Source of the DNA: Paenibacillus sp. FSL H8-0048 | Lineage (GTDB): Bacteria; Bacillota; Bacilli; Paenibacillales; Paenibacillaceae | Assembly: GCF_038002825.1 (NCBI RefSeq) | Contig: NZ_JBBODF010000001.1 | Coordinates: 3,038,001 to 3,102,000, forward strand | Reading direction: 5' to 3' | Length of the DNA: 64,000 bases | Notes under the pieces: model-generated | The model's input: the letters and a program-made list of their open reading frames with translations, nothing else | What the model was told of the DNA's origin: nothing | Databases searched by the model: none | Position numbers and translations under genes: made by a program | In this document: one piece after another, positions 27,287-36,210 of the stretch | Position numbering within the stretch: position 1 is the stretch's first letter | Layout: every line of letters begins with the position of its first letter

Positions 27287-28399
27287 ATGTCTGAAATCAA
27301 AAAAACATCTAAGAACAAAAAAACCGTTGTAACTCTGGCCGCGCTCGTCGTTGTTATCGCTGCGGCTGTGGTAATCTGGCTTACAGTAGGCAACAACAAG
27401 ACTGAAGACAGCCCTGCTGCTACCGGAACCGGCGATACGAAGTCCCTGGAGCAGACATTTTATATTTATGACACCGTCGTGAATATCAAGGTGTTCGGCG
27501 ATACAGTGGAGCAGAAGAATATGGACGACATTCAGGCCATGCTGGAACGGATGGACATCGAGTTCAGCCGCACCAAAACGAACGGTGAATTGTACGCAGT
27601 GAATCGGGCAGCCGGCAAAGAAGCCGTTGCCGTATCTGATGAAACGCTGGATATCGTGAAGCTCTCCCTCAAGTATGCCGAGGAAATGGACGGGCTGTAT
27701 GATCCGACCATCGGGCCGCTGGTGGATCTCTGGGCCATCGGTGAAGGCGGAGAACGTGTACCGGACCAAGCAGCGATCGACAAGGCGCGGAGCCTGGTCA
27801 ATTATAAGGATGTTATCGTAGATGAAGCCACGAAGACAGTGAAGTTAGCCAAAGAAGGCATGGTGCTGGACATGGGCGGAATCGGCAAGGGCTATGCGGC
27901 TGACCGGATCGCCGACTATCTCAAGGCCCAGGGCCTGAACAGCGCGATGATCAATCTCGGGGGCAGCAGCATTATCGCCCTGGGCAACAAACCCAACGGT
28001 TCACAGTGGAATATCGGCTTGCAAGACCCCGATCAGAGCCGGGGCACCCAGCTCGGCACGATTAAAATTACCGATGAGGTCATTGATGCTTCCGGGGTGT
28101 ATGAGCGCTTCTTCATGCAGGACGGGGTGCGTTACCACCATATCCTCGACCCCCGCACGGGCTTCCCTTCCCAAAACGGGCTGAAGAGTATCACTATCAT
28201 GAGCCCCAATGCGACAGACGCGGACGCTCTTTCCACCGGTGTGTTCCTCATGGGCCTGGAAGACGGGATGAAATATCTTGAAGCGCTGCCGGAGAAGGTT
28301 GAGGCCTTCTTCATTACGGACGATAACAAGATCTATGCCACCTCTGAGCTGAAAAAACGGCTGAATCTGACCGATCCGGCTTATAGCTTCGCTAATTAA
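27287..28399 (+). CDS. apbE: FAD:protein FMN transferase (ApbE)
   Basis: A 370-residue flavin transferase that attaches FMN to threonine of target flavoproteins. An N-terminal membrane anchor (about 14-35; no lipobox cysteine) leads to the extracytoplasmic ApbE domain, with DMGGIGKGYAADRIADYL, NLGGSSIIALG and HHILDPRTGFPS. The ATG at 27287 is preceded by GGATGGTGG. No Rnf or Nqr target is encoded nearby, so its substrate lies elsewhere. Confidence 0.93.
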   Translation: MSEIKKTSKNKKTVVTLAALVVVIAAAVVIWLTVGNNKTEDSPAATGTGDTKSLEQTFYIYDTVVNIKVFGDTVEQKNMDDIQAMLERMDIEFSRTKTNGELYAVNRAAGKEAVAVSDETLDIVKLSLKYAEEMDGLYDPTIGPLVDLWAIGEGGERVPDQAAIDKARSLVNYKDVIVDEATKTVKLAKEGMVLDMGGIGKGYAADRIADYLKAQGLNSAMINLGGSSIIALGNKPNGSQWNIGLQDPDQSRGTQLGTIKITDEVIDASGVYERFFMQDGVRYHHILDPRTGFPSQNGLKSITIMSPNATDADALSTGVFLMGLEDGMKYLEALPEKVEAFFITDDNKIYATSELKKRLNLTDPAYSFAN

Positions 28400-28440
28400 C
28401 GGAGCCTGGTGCTGATGTGGCTAAGTAGCTTCCAGGTAAA

Positions 28441-28488
28441 ATACACAAAAAGGTGCCTTTCGCTCACGGAGGGCACCTTTTTGTGTAT
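28441..28488. terminator. Bidirectional terminator
   Basis: Perfect 17-bp stem (arm ATACACAAAAAGGTGCC) between the convergent apbE and HAD hydrolase genes. Confidence 0.93.
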
Positions 28489-28493
28489 GAACA

Positions 28494-29207
28494 TTACACC
28501 AGCGGCAGCTCGCTGAATTCCTTATAGTTGGTGAAAATGTAGCTCGGCGTATGGTCCGTACCCGGCTTCCGCCCGCGCGGATTGTACCAGCATACCTGCC
28601 AGCCTGCCGTCAGTGCCCCGACCACATCGTTGGCCCAGGTGTCGCCTACATAGAGGCTGTTCTCCGGCGTCGTTCCCGTCGCACGGTTAACATGGGCGAA
28701 GATCGCCGGGTCCGGCTTCGCCAGACCGACCGCATCCGAGATGAAGATCATCTCCGGCGGAATGAGCCGGTCGATCCCCAGCCCGCGCAGCTTGCCCATC
28801 TGGTGCTCCTGCGGCCCGTTCGTGATAATGCCTACCGGGTGGCCTTGGCTAATGAACCGCTGTAATTGCTCCGCTACGCCTTCGATCATTTCAATCGTAT
28901 ACTGGCGGGCAATATAAGAGGCCTGTATCTGCACAGCCTGCTCCCGGGAGAGCGGCAAGCCATATTCTGCAAAAGCCAGTTCCAGCCGCATCACCCGCGT
29001 CTCCGCAAGCTCCATCTCCCCGCGCAGATACTTCGGCCACAGCAAATCACTGTGATGTCTTACCGTATAGAACAGCTCTGCGTAATCCAGCTTGTCCTCC
29101 TCAGGGGCCAGCACCTCACGTACCGCTTCCCGGAAGGGAACCAGGTGGTCATACAGCGTATCATCCAGATCAAAAAACACAGCCAGCTTATTACTTGTAT
29201 CCGTCAC
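28494..29207 (-). CDS. HAD-superfamily hydrolase (YjjG-like)
   Basis: A 237-residue phosphatase. Motif I is FFDLDDTLYD, motif II GIITNGP, motif III contains K in LAKPDPAIF, and motif IV is YVGDTWANDVVGA. A helical cap lies between motifs I and II. The pattern fits YjjG-type nucleotidases acting on nucleoside monophosphates. It is the last gene of a minus-strand run with a GNAT and a phosphoesterase gene. Confidence 0.9.
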   Translation of the reverse strand: MTDTSNKLAVFFDLDDTLYDHLVPFREAVREVLAPEEDKLDYAELFYTVRHHSDLLWPKYLRGEMELAETRVMRLELAFAEYGLPLSREQAVQIQASYIARQYTIEMIEGVAEQLQRFISQGHPVGIITNGPQEHQMGKLRGLGIDRLIPPEMIFISDAVGLAKPDPAIFAHVNRATGTTPENSLYVGDTWANDVVGALTAGWQVCWYNPRGRKPGTDHTPSYIFTNYKEFSELPLV

Positions 29208-29228
29208 ATGAATTCTCCTTACAGCACC

Positions 29229-29690
29229 TCAGAAATATAAATAATAATTATAAAAGCTCTCGTCCCGCACATATCCATGGGCTTCATATAAACGCTGGGC
29301 CCCTCTGTTGTCTATCATGGTGGACAGTGTCAGGCCCTTCGCTCCCGTCCCCTGTGCGTATCCCTTCACGCCTTCAAGCAGCAGGGAACCCAGTCCCTGC
29401 CCCCGCTGCTCCTGCGTCACGTACAGATCATTCAAAATCCATATCGGCTGCACCGTAATAGACGAGAACGAAGGATATAACTGCGCCAATCCATGAACCT
29501 GCCTGTCTTCACCCTCACCGGCGACCGCCATGAAGACAACCGATTCCTCATTCTGCAGTCTTGCCGTCAGGAACTCACGGGCAGCTTCCAGGTCGGCGGC
29601 TTGGCCGTAAAAGCTGCGGTATTCATCAAATACCGGTGCAAGCTCTCCCACATCCTCAAGACCCGCCCGTTCAAACCGAAAGTTCAACAA
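29229..29690 (-). CDS. GNAT-family N-acetyltransferase
   Basis: A 153-residue acetyltransferase with the acetyl-CoA loop EQRGQGLGSLLLEG and the downstream NRGAQRLYEAHGYVRDE. FVDEYRSFYGQAADL-like N-terminal residues (VFDEYRSFYGQ) are typical of small amine acetylases. It sits 12 bp downstream of the phosphoesterase and 21 bp upstream of the HAD gene, consistent with one transcript. Substrate unknown. Confidence 0.88.
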   Translation of the reverse strand: MLNFRFERAGLEDVGELAPVFDEYRSFYGQAADLEAAREFLTARLQNEESVVFMAVAGEGEDRQVHGLAQLYPSFSSITVQPIWILNDLYVTQEQRGQGLGSLLLEGVKGYAQGTGAKGLTLSTMIDNRGAQRLYEAHGYVRDESFYNYYLYF

Positions 29691-29702
29691 TGCTGCTCCC
29701 CC

Positions 29703-30209
29703 TTACGCCTTGGAATCATAAAAGACATGACGGGCTGTGATCTTCCGGTCCGTAATGTCCATCAGACCGAAGGAATATTGCTTTTCGCGCCGCTTATCTG
29801 TAGGGGAACCGGGGTTGAACAGCAGAATCCCGTTCTCCCGGCGCATCAGCGGCTGATGGGAATGGCCGAACAGAATGCAGTCCACCTCCTGGCCTTCAAA
29901 GGCCAGCAGTGCATTGCCATCCGTCCCTTTACGGGAATACGGCGCGTGTCCGTGAATCATTCCGATGCGCATGCCCTCTAGCGTTAGGATCTTACTCTCG
30001 CCGAAGCGCTCAATAATCTCATAGCCATCGTTGTTTCCGGCAATCCCCTCCACCGGGGCAAGCTCGGACAGCATATCATAGATCTCCGGCGACACCCAGT
30101 CTCCCAAATGCAGAATCATATCCACCTGGCGGAATTCTTCCACAAGCACGGACGGCAAGCCCTTCGCTCTGCTCGAGAGATGTGTATCCGAGACTACTCC
30201 AATCTTCAT
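29703..30209 (-). CDS. YfcE/MJ0936-family metallophosphoesterase
   Basis: A 168-residue calcineurin-like phosphodiesterase. Metal ligands lie in GVVSDTHL, HLGDW, GNNDG, IHGHAP and FGHSHQPL, the complete YfcE set, ending with NPGSPTDKRREK. It hydrolyses phosphodiesters or phosphomonoesters in a metal-dependent way. First gene of the three-gene minus-strand run. Confidence 0.92.
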   Translation of the reverse strand: MKIGVVSDTHLSSRAKGLPSVLVEEFRQVDMILHLGDWVSPEIYDMLSELAPVEGIAGNNDGYEIIERFGESKILTLEGMRIGMIHGHAPYSRKGTDGNALLAFEGQEVDCILFGHSHQPLMRRENGILLFNPGSPTDKRREKQYSFGLMDITDRKITARHVFYDSKA

Positions 30210-30389
30210 CTGCCTTCTCCTCCTTATTCAAAATGGCTAAGAAGCGCGGTAAACTGCGACTCTCAGCCATTTGCATATTCTAACCCAAGTTTACGTTCTA
30301 TTATTGTACGATGCCCTGAAGCGGGAATGCAAATTGAAGCTGCAGGTCACCACGATCTGATCCTTCAGCCATTTTTCATATTCCCATCC

Positions 30390-31607
30390 TCACTCCGTCC
30401 AGTTCCACAGCCGGACTTCGCCCACCTGCAAATGCCGGACCCATGAAGCTTCACGAAGCTTCAGCAGTTCCTTGACCGGTCCGGTGACAACGGTACCGTA
30501 GAGTTTCACTCCGTTCTGCTCCAGATAAGCCACAGAGGTGTCTAACTGATTGATGTATGCCGCTGACCTGGTAAGCTTCGGATGCTCCTGCAGCAGTCTA
30601 AGTGTCTTGATGAAGTTAGCATCCCGCAGTTCGCCGCTCCCGTATGCTTCAACGGAAGGCGACACGCTGCTGTAGGTAGATACGGAGCTGAACCAGCCTG
30701 TTTTTTCCTTGGTGACCGCCGATCTCTTCATATCATCTGCGTGCCATATGGGATCATAGGGAAAGCCAAGCGGGTATACGACCACATCGTTATCCCTCGT
30801 CGAAGGTCCGGTATCCGCCCCAAACCAGACAGGCTGAAGATTCAGCGGCTCCAGTTGCTTCAGCAGTTCATCGGTCGTATACAGACGGTCTAGCGACAGA
30901 TAAGCTTCGGCAACCGTACCTTCAGGAAGCTTGGTAAGCCTCTTCCACTGATAATTGTCATCTCCTCCCCCTGCAGTCCCCTTCGCAGGCGGATAATAGA
31001 ACACATTTCCAGCCCCGTTCTGCTCATCCACCCAATTAAACATCCCAATATTGGCCAGTCCCAGAACAAAATTCTGCGTATAATTACCAACCTGAATTCT
31101 CTCGCTGCCCACCTGCTTCAGCAGATTCCCGGATAACTCCATCCGGAAAAAATAATGCGCATTCGCTGACAGCCGCACCGTTGTATTGGGACGGGTAACG
31201 GCAATTGCTGATGACACCACATCTCTGTAAGTGTCACCACGTTCTCCGGTGCTGTAAAAAACTGCTGTAATAATGCTGCTGATGACCGTAAATAGCAGAA
31301 ACATCGAAAATACTGTTAACGTGTTGCTGATCCGCGCCTTCCATTTGCCCCGGCGGATAATGGACTTCTCTCTTCGCTTCTTCTTCGTTTTCGCCTTTTT
31401 GAACTCTGGAGCTGCGCTTCCTTGCGCATCTGTCTTGGTCCAGCTCCCGGTGGCCTGCCCGTCCTGCTCTTCCCGTTCCATCTGCTCCTCCAGATACAGC
31501 TGATACGCCTCAAGCTTTACAAGCTCGCTTTCAACCTCGTCACGCTCTTCCTCCGGGAGAGTGCCTTCACTGTATTTGCGCAGCTTCTCTTTAAATTCCT
31601 CACTCAT
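30390..31607 (-). CDS. Membrane anti-sigma factor (YhdL-like)
   Basis: A protein of about 405 residues. The cytosolic N-terminus (FKEKLRKYSEGTLPEEERDEVESEL) looks like the sigma-binding part of YhdL-type anti-sigma factors. A basic stretch (KKAKTKKKRREK) precedes one transmembrane helix (about 98-120), and a long extracytoplasmic region resembles the sigma-regulator C-terminal domain. GGAGGAGG precedes ATG 31607, which overlaps the sigma factor stop by eight bases. Pairing and topology say it holds the ECF sigma factor at the membrane. Confidence 0.85.
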   Translation of the reverse strand: MSEEFKEKLRKYSEGTLPEEERDEVESELVKLEAYQLYLEEQMEREEQDGQATGSWTKTDAQGSAAPEFKKAKTKKKRREKSIIRRGKWKARISNTLTVFSMFLLFTVISSIITAVFYSTGERGDTYRDVVSSAIAVTRPNTTVRLSANAHYFFRMELSGNLLKQVGSERIQVGNYTQNFVLGLANIGMFNWVDEQNGAGNVFYYPPAKGTAGGGDDNYQWKRLTKLPEGTVAEAYLSLDRLYTTDELLKQLEPLNLQPVWFGADTGPSTRDNDVVVYPLGFPYDPIWHADDMKRSAVTKEKTGWFSSVSTYSSVSPSVEAYGSGELRDANFIKTLRLLQEHPKLTRSAAYINQLDTSVAYLEQNGVKLYGTVVTGPVKELLKLREASWVRHLQVGEVRLWNWTE

Positions 31608-32103
31608 GCTCATTCCTCCTCCGATCCGCCTCACGCAGCTTCTGCCTGGCGCGGAATACGAGTATCTTGTATTGGGACAAGCCCACCTCCATAATGCCGG
31701 CGGCCTCCTTATAGCTCAGCCCGTGCACATCGTGCAGCAGCAGAGCATGACGCTGCCCCTCCGGCAGCAGTCTTAGCGTCCGCGCCGCTTCCTCCCAGCG
31801 TTCCTGCTTCAGCAGAGTGCCTTCCGTCGTCTCCGGGTGGGGCAGGCTGCTGAAATATGCGCCTTCCTTCGCTATACTCCGCTTCTCTTTGCGCGTATAA
31901 TCCACGAATGCATTATAGGCGACCCGGAACAGCCACGGCTTAATCCGCTCCTCCCGGCAATCCTCCAGATACAGATACGCCCGATAAAAGGTATCCTGCA
32001 TTAAATCTTCAGCCGCATGATGGTCCTGGCAGAGGGAGCGCAGATAGCGGTAGATGTCGTCAACATATTGTTCATATAGTTCATCCAGCGAATTCGGCTC
32101 CAT
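31600..32103 (-). CDS. ECF sigma factor, SigM-like
   Basis: A 167-residue sigma-70 group IV factor with region 2 (DDIYRYLRSLCQDHHAAEDLMQDTFYRAY is split as region 2.1-2.3, and RIKPWLFRVAYNAFVDYTRK is 2.4) and region 4 (LPEGQRHALLLHDVHGLSYKEAAGIMEV). It is co-translated with an anti-sigma factor, as in the Bacillus sigM-yhdL operon. An autoregulatory ECF-type promoter lies immediately upstream. ATG 32103 is preferred to GTG 32127 because the latter falls at the promoter -10. Confidence 0.9.
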   Translation of the reverse strand: MEPNSLDELYEQYVDDIYRYLRSLCQDHHAAEDLMQDTFYRAYLYLEDCREERIKPWLFRVAYNAFVDYTRKEKRSIAKEGAYFSSLPHPETTEGTLLKQERWEEAARTLRLLPEGQRHALLLHDVHGLSYKEAAGIMEVGLSQYKILVFRARQKLREADRRRNEHE

Positions 32104-32124
32104 CTCCTCCCCTCTTACTCCATC

Positions 32125-32150
32125 CACGTATGAGCACGCGAAAAGTTACA
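32125..32150 (-). promoter_or_regulatory. Candidate autoregulatory ECF promoter
   Basis: On the minus strand TGTAAC is followed after 16 bp by CGTG, close to the Bacillus ECF pattern TGAAAC-N16-CGTC. It directly precedes the sigma factor gene, as expected for autoregulation, and would give a very short leader before ATG 32103. Confidence 0.6.
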
Positions 32151-32243
32151 TCTCTGCACGAAATTCCCTAAATACTTTGGAACGCTAAACAAGTTCGCCC
32201 TAACAAGTGAACCATAGGTGGTAGCATGGATACGCTTATTTAG

Positions 32244-32637
32244 AATGTGGTCGGTTTTCCGATTACATTTGGTCGACGCGCTGCATTCGGTTCCATTGTG
32301 ATCGGTTTTCCGATTACATTTGGCCGACGCGCTGCATCTGGTCCAATTGTGGTCGGTTTTCCGATTACATTTGGCCGACGCGCTGCATCCGGTTTCATTG
32401 TGATCGGTTTTCCGATTACATTCGGCCGATGCGCTGCATCTGGTCCAGTTGTGATCGGTTTTCCGATTACATTTGGTCGACGCGCTGCATCTGGTCCAAT
32501 TGTGGTCGGTTTTCCGATTACATTTGGCCGACGCGCTGCATCTGGTCCAGTTGTGGTCGGTTTTCCGATTACATTTGGCCGACGCGCTGCATTCGGTTCC
32601 ATTGTGATCGGTTTTCCGATTACATTTGGCCGACGCG
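32244..32637. repeat. Tandem 51-bp hairpin array, 8 copies
   Basis: The core TCGGTTTTCCGATTACAT recurs eight times at exactly 51-bp spacing (TCGG at 32251, 32302, 32353, 32404, 32455, 32506, 32557, 32608). Each hairpin is approximately GTGATCGG / CCGATTAC with a TTTT loop; the spacer GGCCGACGCGCTGCATCTGG is also conserved with small changes. It lies between the ECF promoter and the terminator of the AAA ATPase gene. Both strands remain open because the period is a multiple of three. Confidence 0.95.
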
Positions 32638-32670
32638 CCTCCCCGTCATCATTTCTTGGACATTACGAAC

Positions 32671-32691
32671 AAAAAGGAGCCTAACGGCTCC
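32671..32691 (-). terminator. Terminator of the rtcB-AAA operon
   Basis: GGAGCC-GTTA-GGCTCC followed by TTTTT on the minus strand, 39 bp beyond the AAA ATPase stop codon. Confidence 0.88.
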
Positions 32692-32729
32692 CTCAAGTAC
32701 TTGTTATTCCGCCTCAGTTCCCCGGCGGC

Positions 32730-34016
32730 TCAATAAAAGCCGATGCTGGACGAGGCATCCTTCATCCATTCCCGCTTGCGGCCCTTGTCCAGTTCGCCGC
32801 GCATGCCACGCACCAGAAGCTCCACATCTGCTCTGCCGTTCTCATGCCATTCCAGAGCTGCGCTGACATACAGCTCGCCGAGCTGGGTCAGGGAGAAATC
32901 CCCGGTCAGCCGCGCAGCGGTGGCCGTGCCTTCCTCACCTGCGAAGGCGGAGAAGCCGCGCAGCTGCAGATATTCAAGGCGCAGCGCCTCGCTTGGCATT
33001 TTGATCTCATAGGCCCGGTCGAAGCGACCGGCGCGGTTCATGAGACCCGGGTCAATTTTATCCGGGTAATTGGTCGTGCCAATCAGGAAAATCCCCTCCT
33101 TGGAGGTGGCACCGTCCAGCGTGTTCAGGAAGAAGGAGCGCACCTCCTGCGGCATGGAGTCGATATCCTCGATCACCAGTACCATCGGTGCCAGCCGCGC
33201 GGCCGCCTCGAACACCTCATTCACCGATTCGCTGCTCGTATATTCGGTAATCTGCCAATAGAGCACAGGTCCCGGGACGCTCCCGGCAATCGATTTGACC
33301 AGTGTGGTCTTGCCGTTGCCCGGATGTCCGTAGAGCAGAATCCCCCGTTTGTACGGGATGTCATTGGTAACATAGAAGCTGCGGTCGCTGTCGAAGAACT
33401 GGTCGAGCGAGCGGTAGATCTCTTTTTTGATACCGGCATCCAAAATCACCTCTTCACGCCTAACCGCACGCGTAATCGGCTCATCCTCCCGGGAAATCCC
33501 GTTGCGCCGGTCGGTGAACACCGTCACCTTGTTGATATTCTGCTCCCGCTGACGCTTGCGCACATTGCCAAGAAAGAACTGCAATTGCTGATCCGATGCG
33601 GCAAACACATAATCCTGAAAGTTAATCCCGTTCTCCTGAAACACTGGAACCCGCGCCAGCGCAATGCCCATCGCCGGATAAGCGAGCACATTATTGCGGA
33701 CCGACAGATGGATATGGTATTCCGGCTGCTCCTTCTCATCGTCGAACACGAAGGTCCGGTCCTCCAGCCGGTCAAAAATCCGCGCTACATGCTCCACACC
33801 GGCATTCCCGCTCTGCACATCGTTCTCCAGCAGCTTCCAGTATTCACTGTTGGGATCATCGCTGGCATACAACTCATAACGGACACCGTACCGGGTATAG
33901 AGAGCTTCAAGGATGCCGTCCACCAGACGGGCGTACACATCGTAGCCTTTGATGATTCCAGCTCTTTCTTCATCATATTCATAGATTACAGCCGGTTTCT
34001 TGTTCTCCTGCTCCAT
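32730..34016 (-). CDS. BCS1-like AAA ATPase coupled to rtcB
   Basis: A protein of 428 residues. The C-terminal half is an AAA ATPase with Walker [10 protein letters not shown], Walker [10 protein letters not shown] and the sensor/arginine region [23 protein letters not shown]. The N-terminal 190 residues are not recognised and may confer substrate specificity. Its ATG begins two bases after the rtcB stop codon, so the genes are translationally coupled. AAA proteins of this shape remodel proteins; here the likely partner is RtcB or its RNA target, by inference only. Confidence 0.87.
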   Translation of the reverse strand: MEQENKKPAVIYEYDEERAGIIKGYDVYARLVDGILEALYTRYGVRYELYASDDPNSEYWKLLENDVQSGNAGVEHVARIFDRLEDRTFVFDDEKEQPEYHIHLSVRNNVLAYPAMGIALARVPVFQENGINFQDYVFAASDQQLQFFLGNVRKRQREQNINKVTVFTDRRNGISREDEPITRAVRREEVILDAGIKKEIYRSLDQFFDSDRSFYVTNDIPYKRGILLYGHPGNGKTTLVKSIAGSVPGPVLYWQITEYTSSESVNEVFEAAARLAPMVLVIEDIDSMPQEVRSFFLNTLDGATSKEGIFLIGTTNYPDKIDPGLMNRAGRFDRAYEIKMPSEALRLEYLQLRGFSAFAGEEGTATAARLTGDFSLTQLGELYVSAALEWHENGRADVELLVRGMRGELDKGRKREWMKDASSSIGFY

Positions 34017-34018
34017 CC

Positions 34019-35479
34019 TTATTTCGTCCCCTTTATCGCTGCGAGCGGCTTGCACTTGGCCACCACGGCAGCCAGGCCGGCGCCCGTAACGCTTTCTATG
34101 ATCTCATCTACATTCTTATAGGCTTGGGGAGATTCGTCAATAATAGATTCCAGGGAATGCTGGTTCACAACAATCTCATCTTCCGTTCCTACCTTCATGG
34201 ACTGGGAGAACTCCTGGACACTCACCAGCCGCTTGGTAGCCGAGCGGGAGCGGATACGTCCTGCACCGTGGCAGATGGAATAATAATTCTCTTCCCCGCC
34301 GGGCTGGCCGACCATGATATAGGATGCGGTTCCCATCGAGCCGGGAATCAGCGCCGGATGTCCGGTCGCTGCATAAGGGCGCGGATTATCCGCATGCTCC
34401 GCAGGCAGAGCGCGGGTGGCCCCCTTACGGTGGACGAACTTGCTGCCTGAGGAGGTCTTCTCTTCCCAGGCGTAATTGTGCATCAGATCGTAAAGGGTAC
34501 GCAGCTCGCACTTCGTGCCGAAGACGTCCCGGAAGCCCTCACGGACTCCATAAGCGATCAGGTGGCGGTTCACCACCGCATAGTTCAGTGCCGAGTACAT
34601 CAGATTAACATAGCGCTGAGCCTGCGGGTGTGCCAGAGGCGCAAAGATCAGACGCGGGTCGGCGCTGCCCAGCCCCAGCTGGCCCATGGCCTTGGCGAAC
34701 GCCGGGGTGCAGAACTGATTGACCATACCGCCCCAGGCCCGTGAGCCGGAGTGGATCATCACGGCAATCTGTCCGTCCTTCAGTCCCCAGGCTTCGGCTA
34801 CTTCCCGCTGCTCCTCTGCGATCTCAATCGCCTGAATCTCTACGAAATGGTTGCCGCCGCCAAGAGTTCCGAGCTGGCGGTGGCCCCGGTGCCAAGCCAT
34901 GTCCGGCAGCTCATTCAGAATCTCTTCATTGAAGCTGAGCTTGCTGATCTCCACGTGGGACAGCGCGCTCGATTTCTTCGGCGTGTAGCTGTCCGGGATA
35001 TACTTATTAGGCAGGCCGTGCAGTCCCTTACGTACGATATTCTCCAGCCGGATATCGCTGTAGTGGCCGCGCTGTTGGGCCTCCATGGGCAGATACTTCT
35101 CAATGGCGCGAACCAGCTTGCGGCGCAGCTTCACCTCGCGCAGATCATCCATATGCAGGTTGGTCAGATGCACGCGCATCCCGCAGCCGATGTCGCTGCC
35201 CACAATGGACGGCGACACATAGCCTGATTCGGCATCCCAGACTGCGGTTGTACCGATGCAGGTTCCGACGCCTACATGCACATCCGGAGTGTAGCTCATA
35301 TATTCGATGCCGGGAATCTGCAGATTATTGTTAGCCATCTCCAGGACCTTGTAATCCAGCGTCCCGAATAATTGCTCACTGGCGTAGATTTTGAGATCGC
35401 CGCCCGGAAGGGCCACCTCATGTTTATAGCGGGAGATCTCCTCCGCTTGTTGCTTCATGCTGTTCATATCTATTTTCAT
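34019..35479 (-). CDS. rtcB: RtcB-family RNA ligase
   Basis: A 486-residue RtcB protein, a GTP- and Mn-dependent ligase joining 2',3'-cyclic phosphate or 3'-phosphate RNA ends to 5'-OH ends. Metal-site segments are [18 protein letters not shown] and HSGSRAWG; the C-terminal [18 protein letters not shown] contains the histidine expected to carry GMP. GAGAGGAA precedes the ATG. It heads a two-gene operon with an AAA ATPase, suggesting repair of tRNA or rRNA cut by endonucleases. Confidence 0.92.
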   Translation of the reverse strand: MKIDMNSMKQQAEEISRYKHEVALPGGDLKIYASEQLFGTLDYKVLEMANNNLQIPGIEYMSYTPDVHVGVGTCIGTTAVWDAESGYVSPSIVGSDIGCGMRVHLTNLHMDDLREVKLRRKLVRAIEKYLPMEAQQRGHYSDIRLENIVRKGLHGLPNKYIPDSYTPKKSSALSHVEISKLSFNEEILNELPDMAWHRGHRQLGTLGGGNHFVEIQAIEIAEEQREVAEAWGLKDGQIAVMIHSGSRAWGGMVNQFCTPAFAKAMGQLGLGSADPRLIFAPLAHPQAQRYVNLMYSALNYAVVNRHLIAYGVREGFRDVFGTKCELRTLYDLMHNYAWEEKTSSGSKFVHRKGATRALPAEHADNPRPYAATGHPALIPGSMGTASYIMVGQPGGEENYYSICHGAGRIRSRSATKRLVSVQEFSQSMKVGTEDEIVVNQHSLESIIDESPQAYKNVDEIIESVTGAGLAAVVAKCKPLAAIKGTK

Positions 35480-35547
35480 TTCCTCTCAGGTTGGGTTTCT
35501 GGTTTGGTTCCATAGGGGTTCAGCAAATTTCGAGTATCCAGGTACAC

Positions 35548-35584
35548 AAAAAAGAGCCGCAGACCAGTTCTGATCATGCGGCTC
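35548..35584 (-). terminator. Minus-strand terminator upstream of rtcB
   Basis: GAGCCGCA / TGCGGCTC stem followed by TTTTTT on the minus strand. It ends the transcript of the YqkE-like gene, or acts on a leader of rtcB, since it lies about 70 bp before the rtcB start. Confidence 0.85.
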
Positions 35585-35676
35585 CCGGCGCGCTAAGTGC
35601 AGCTTCCCGTTGAAGCTTGCACCCGTTCAAAGCACACCCGTATTCAGTTCAGACATCAGCAGCAATACCCTGTGCA

Positions 35677-35769
35677 TTATGTCTTCCGGACGAAGGCGAT
35701 GAGATCAGATCGTACATATGCGGTTGTCAGGTGTTCCTGCTGTCTGTTCCGTTCATTTGTTCCAATCAT
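35677..35769 (-). CDS. Possible 30-residue small protein
   Basis: A minus-strand frame starts ATG at 35769 after a strong GAAGGGAGG (10-base spacing) and encodes MIGTNERNRQQEHLTTAYVR plus ten more residues. It lies between the YqkE-like gene and the terminator preceding rtcB. The good ribosome site suggests translation, either as a small protein or a leader peptide. No family is recognised and no regulatory codon run is seen. Confidence 0.35.
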   Translation of the reverse strand: MIGTNERNRQQEHLTTAYVRSDLIAFVRKT

Positions 35770-35859
35770 GACCCGTCAGCCTCCCTTCTCTAAATGATAA
35801 ACCCAATAATATATGGCCTTGCAGCAGATTGTCAACCCTTATTCTGGGAAAGAATTATT

Positions 35860-36120
35860 TTACTTAAATTTGGACCAGTCCTGATTGCTGTTCTCCAGCA
35901 GGTGGCCGAAGTCGTTTTCCAGCCGCTTCTGCTCCGCCTTGCGCTTATCCTCGGCTGCCTTCAGGACAGCCTCCTTCTTGTCCCGTTCTTCTGCCTTGAG
36001 CGCGTCGGACTGCGCCTTTAGCTTCTCCAGCACCTCGCCGCTCAGCATATCCTTCAGGGTTGCCGGAGCATCGGTTGCCGCAGGGCGCGGAACCGGTGTA
36101 TTCTTCTTCTTTTTTGCCAT
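35860..36120 (-). CDS. YqkE-like small basic protein (DUF3886)
   Basis: An 86-residue protein starting MAKKKKNTPVPRP, then a charged helical stretch (LKAQSDALKAEERDKKEAVL and beyond) and a C-terminal FGHLLENSNQDWSKFK. The composition and length match Bacillus YqkE, a DUF3886 protein of unknown function. ATG 36120 is chosen because AAAGGA lies nine bases upstream. Likely a coiled-coil. Confidence 0.8.
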   Translation of the reverse strand: MAKKKKNTPVPRPAATDAPATLKDMLSGEVLEKLKAQSDALKAEERDKKEAVLKAAEDKRKAEQKRLENDFGHLLENSNQDWSKFK

Positions 36121-36210
36121 GGGAATCATCCTTTCATGCGGCTATAATCCTTCAAATTTGTTTTAGGTACAGGGAAATTCGTTTATAATGTACAGTAAGA
36201 GGTGAGCCTA

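Noticed and set aside
27287..28399. ApbE as a lipoprotein
   Set aside because: The N-terminal hydrophobic stretch has no cysteine, so a membrane anchor is the better reading.
32244..32637. CRISPR array
   Set aside because: Palindromic repeats at regular spacing suggest it, but the spacers are nearly identical between units and no cas gene is nearby.
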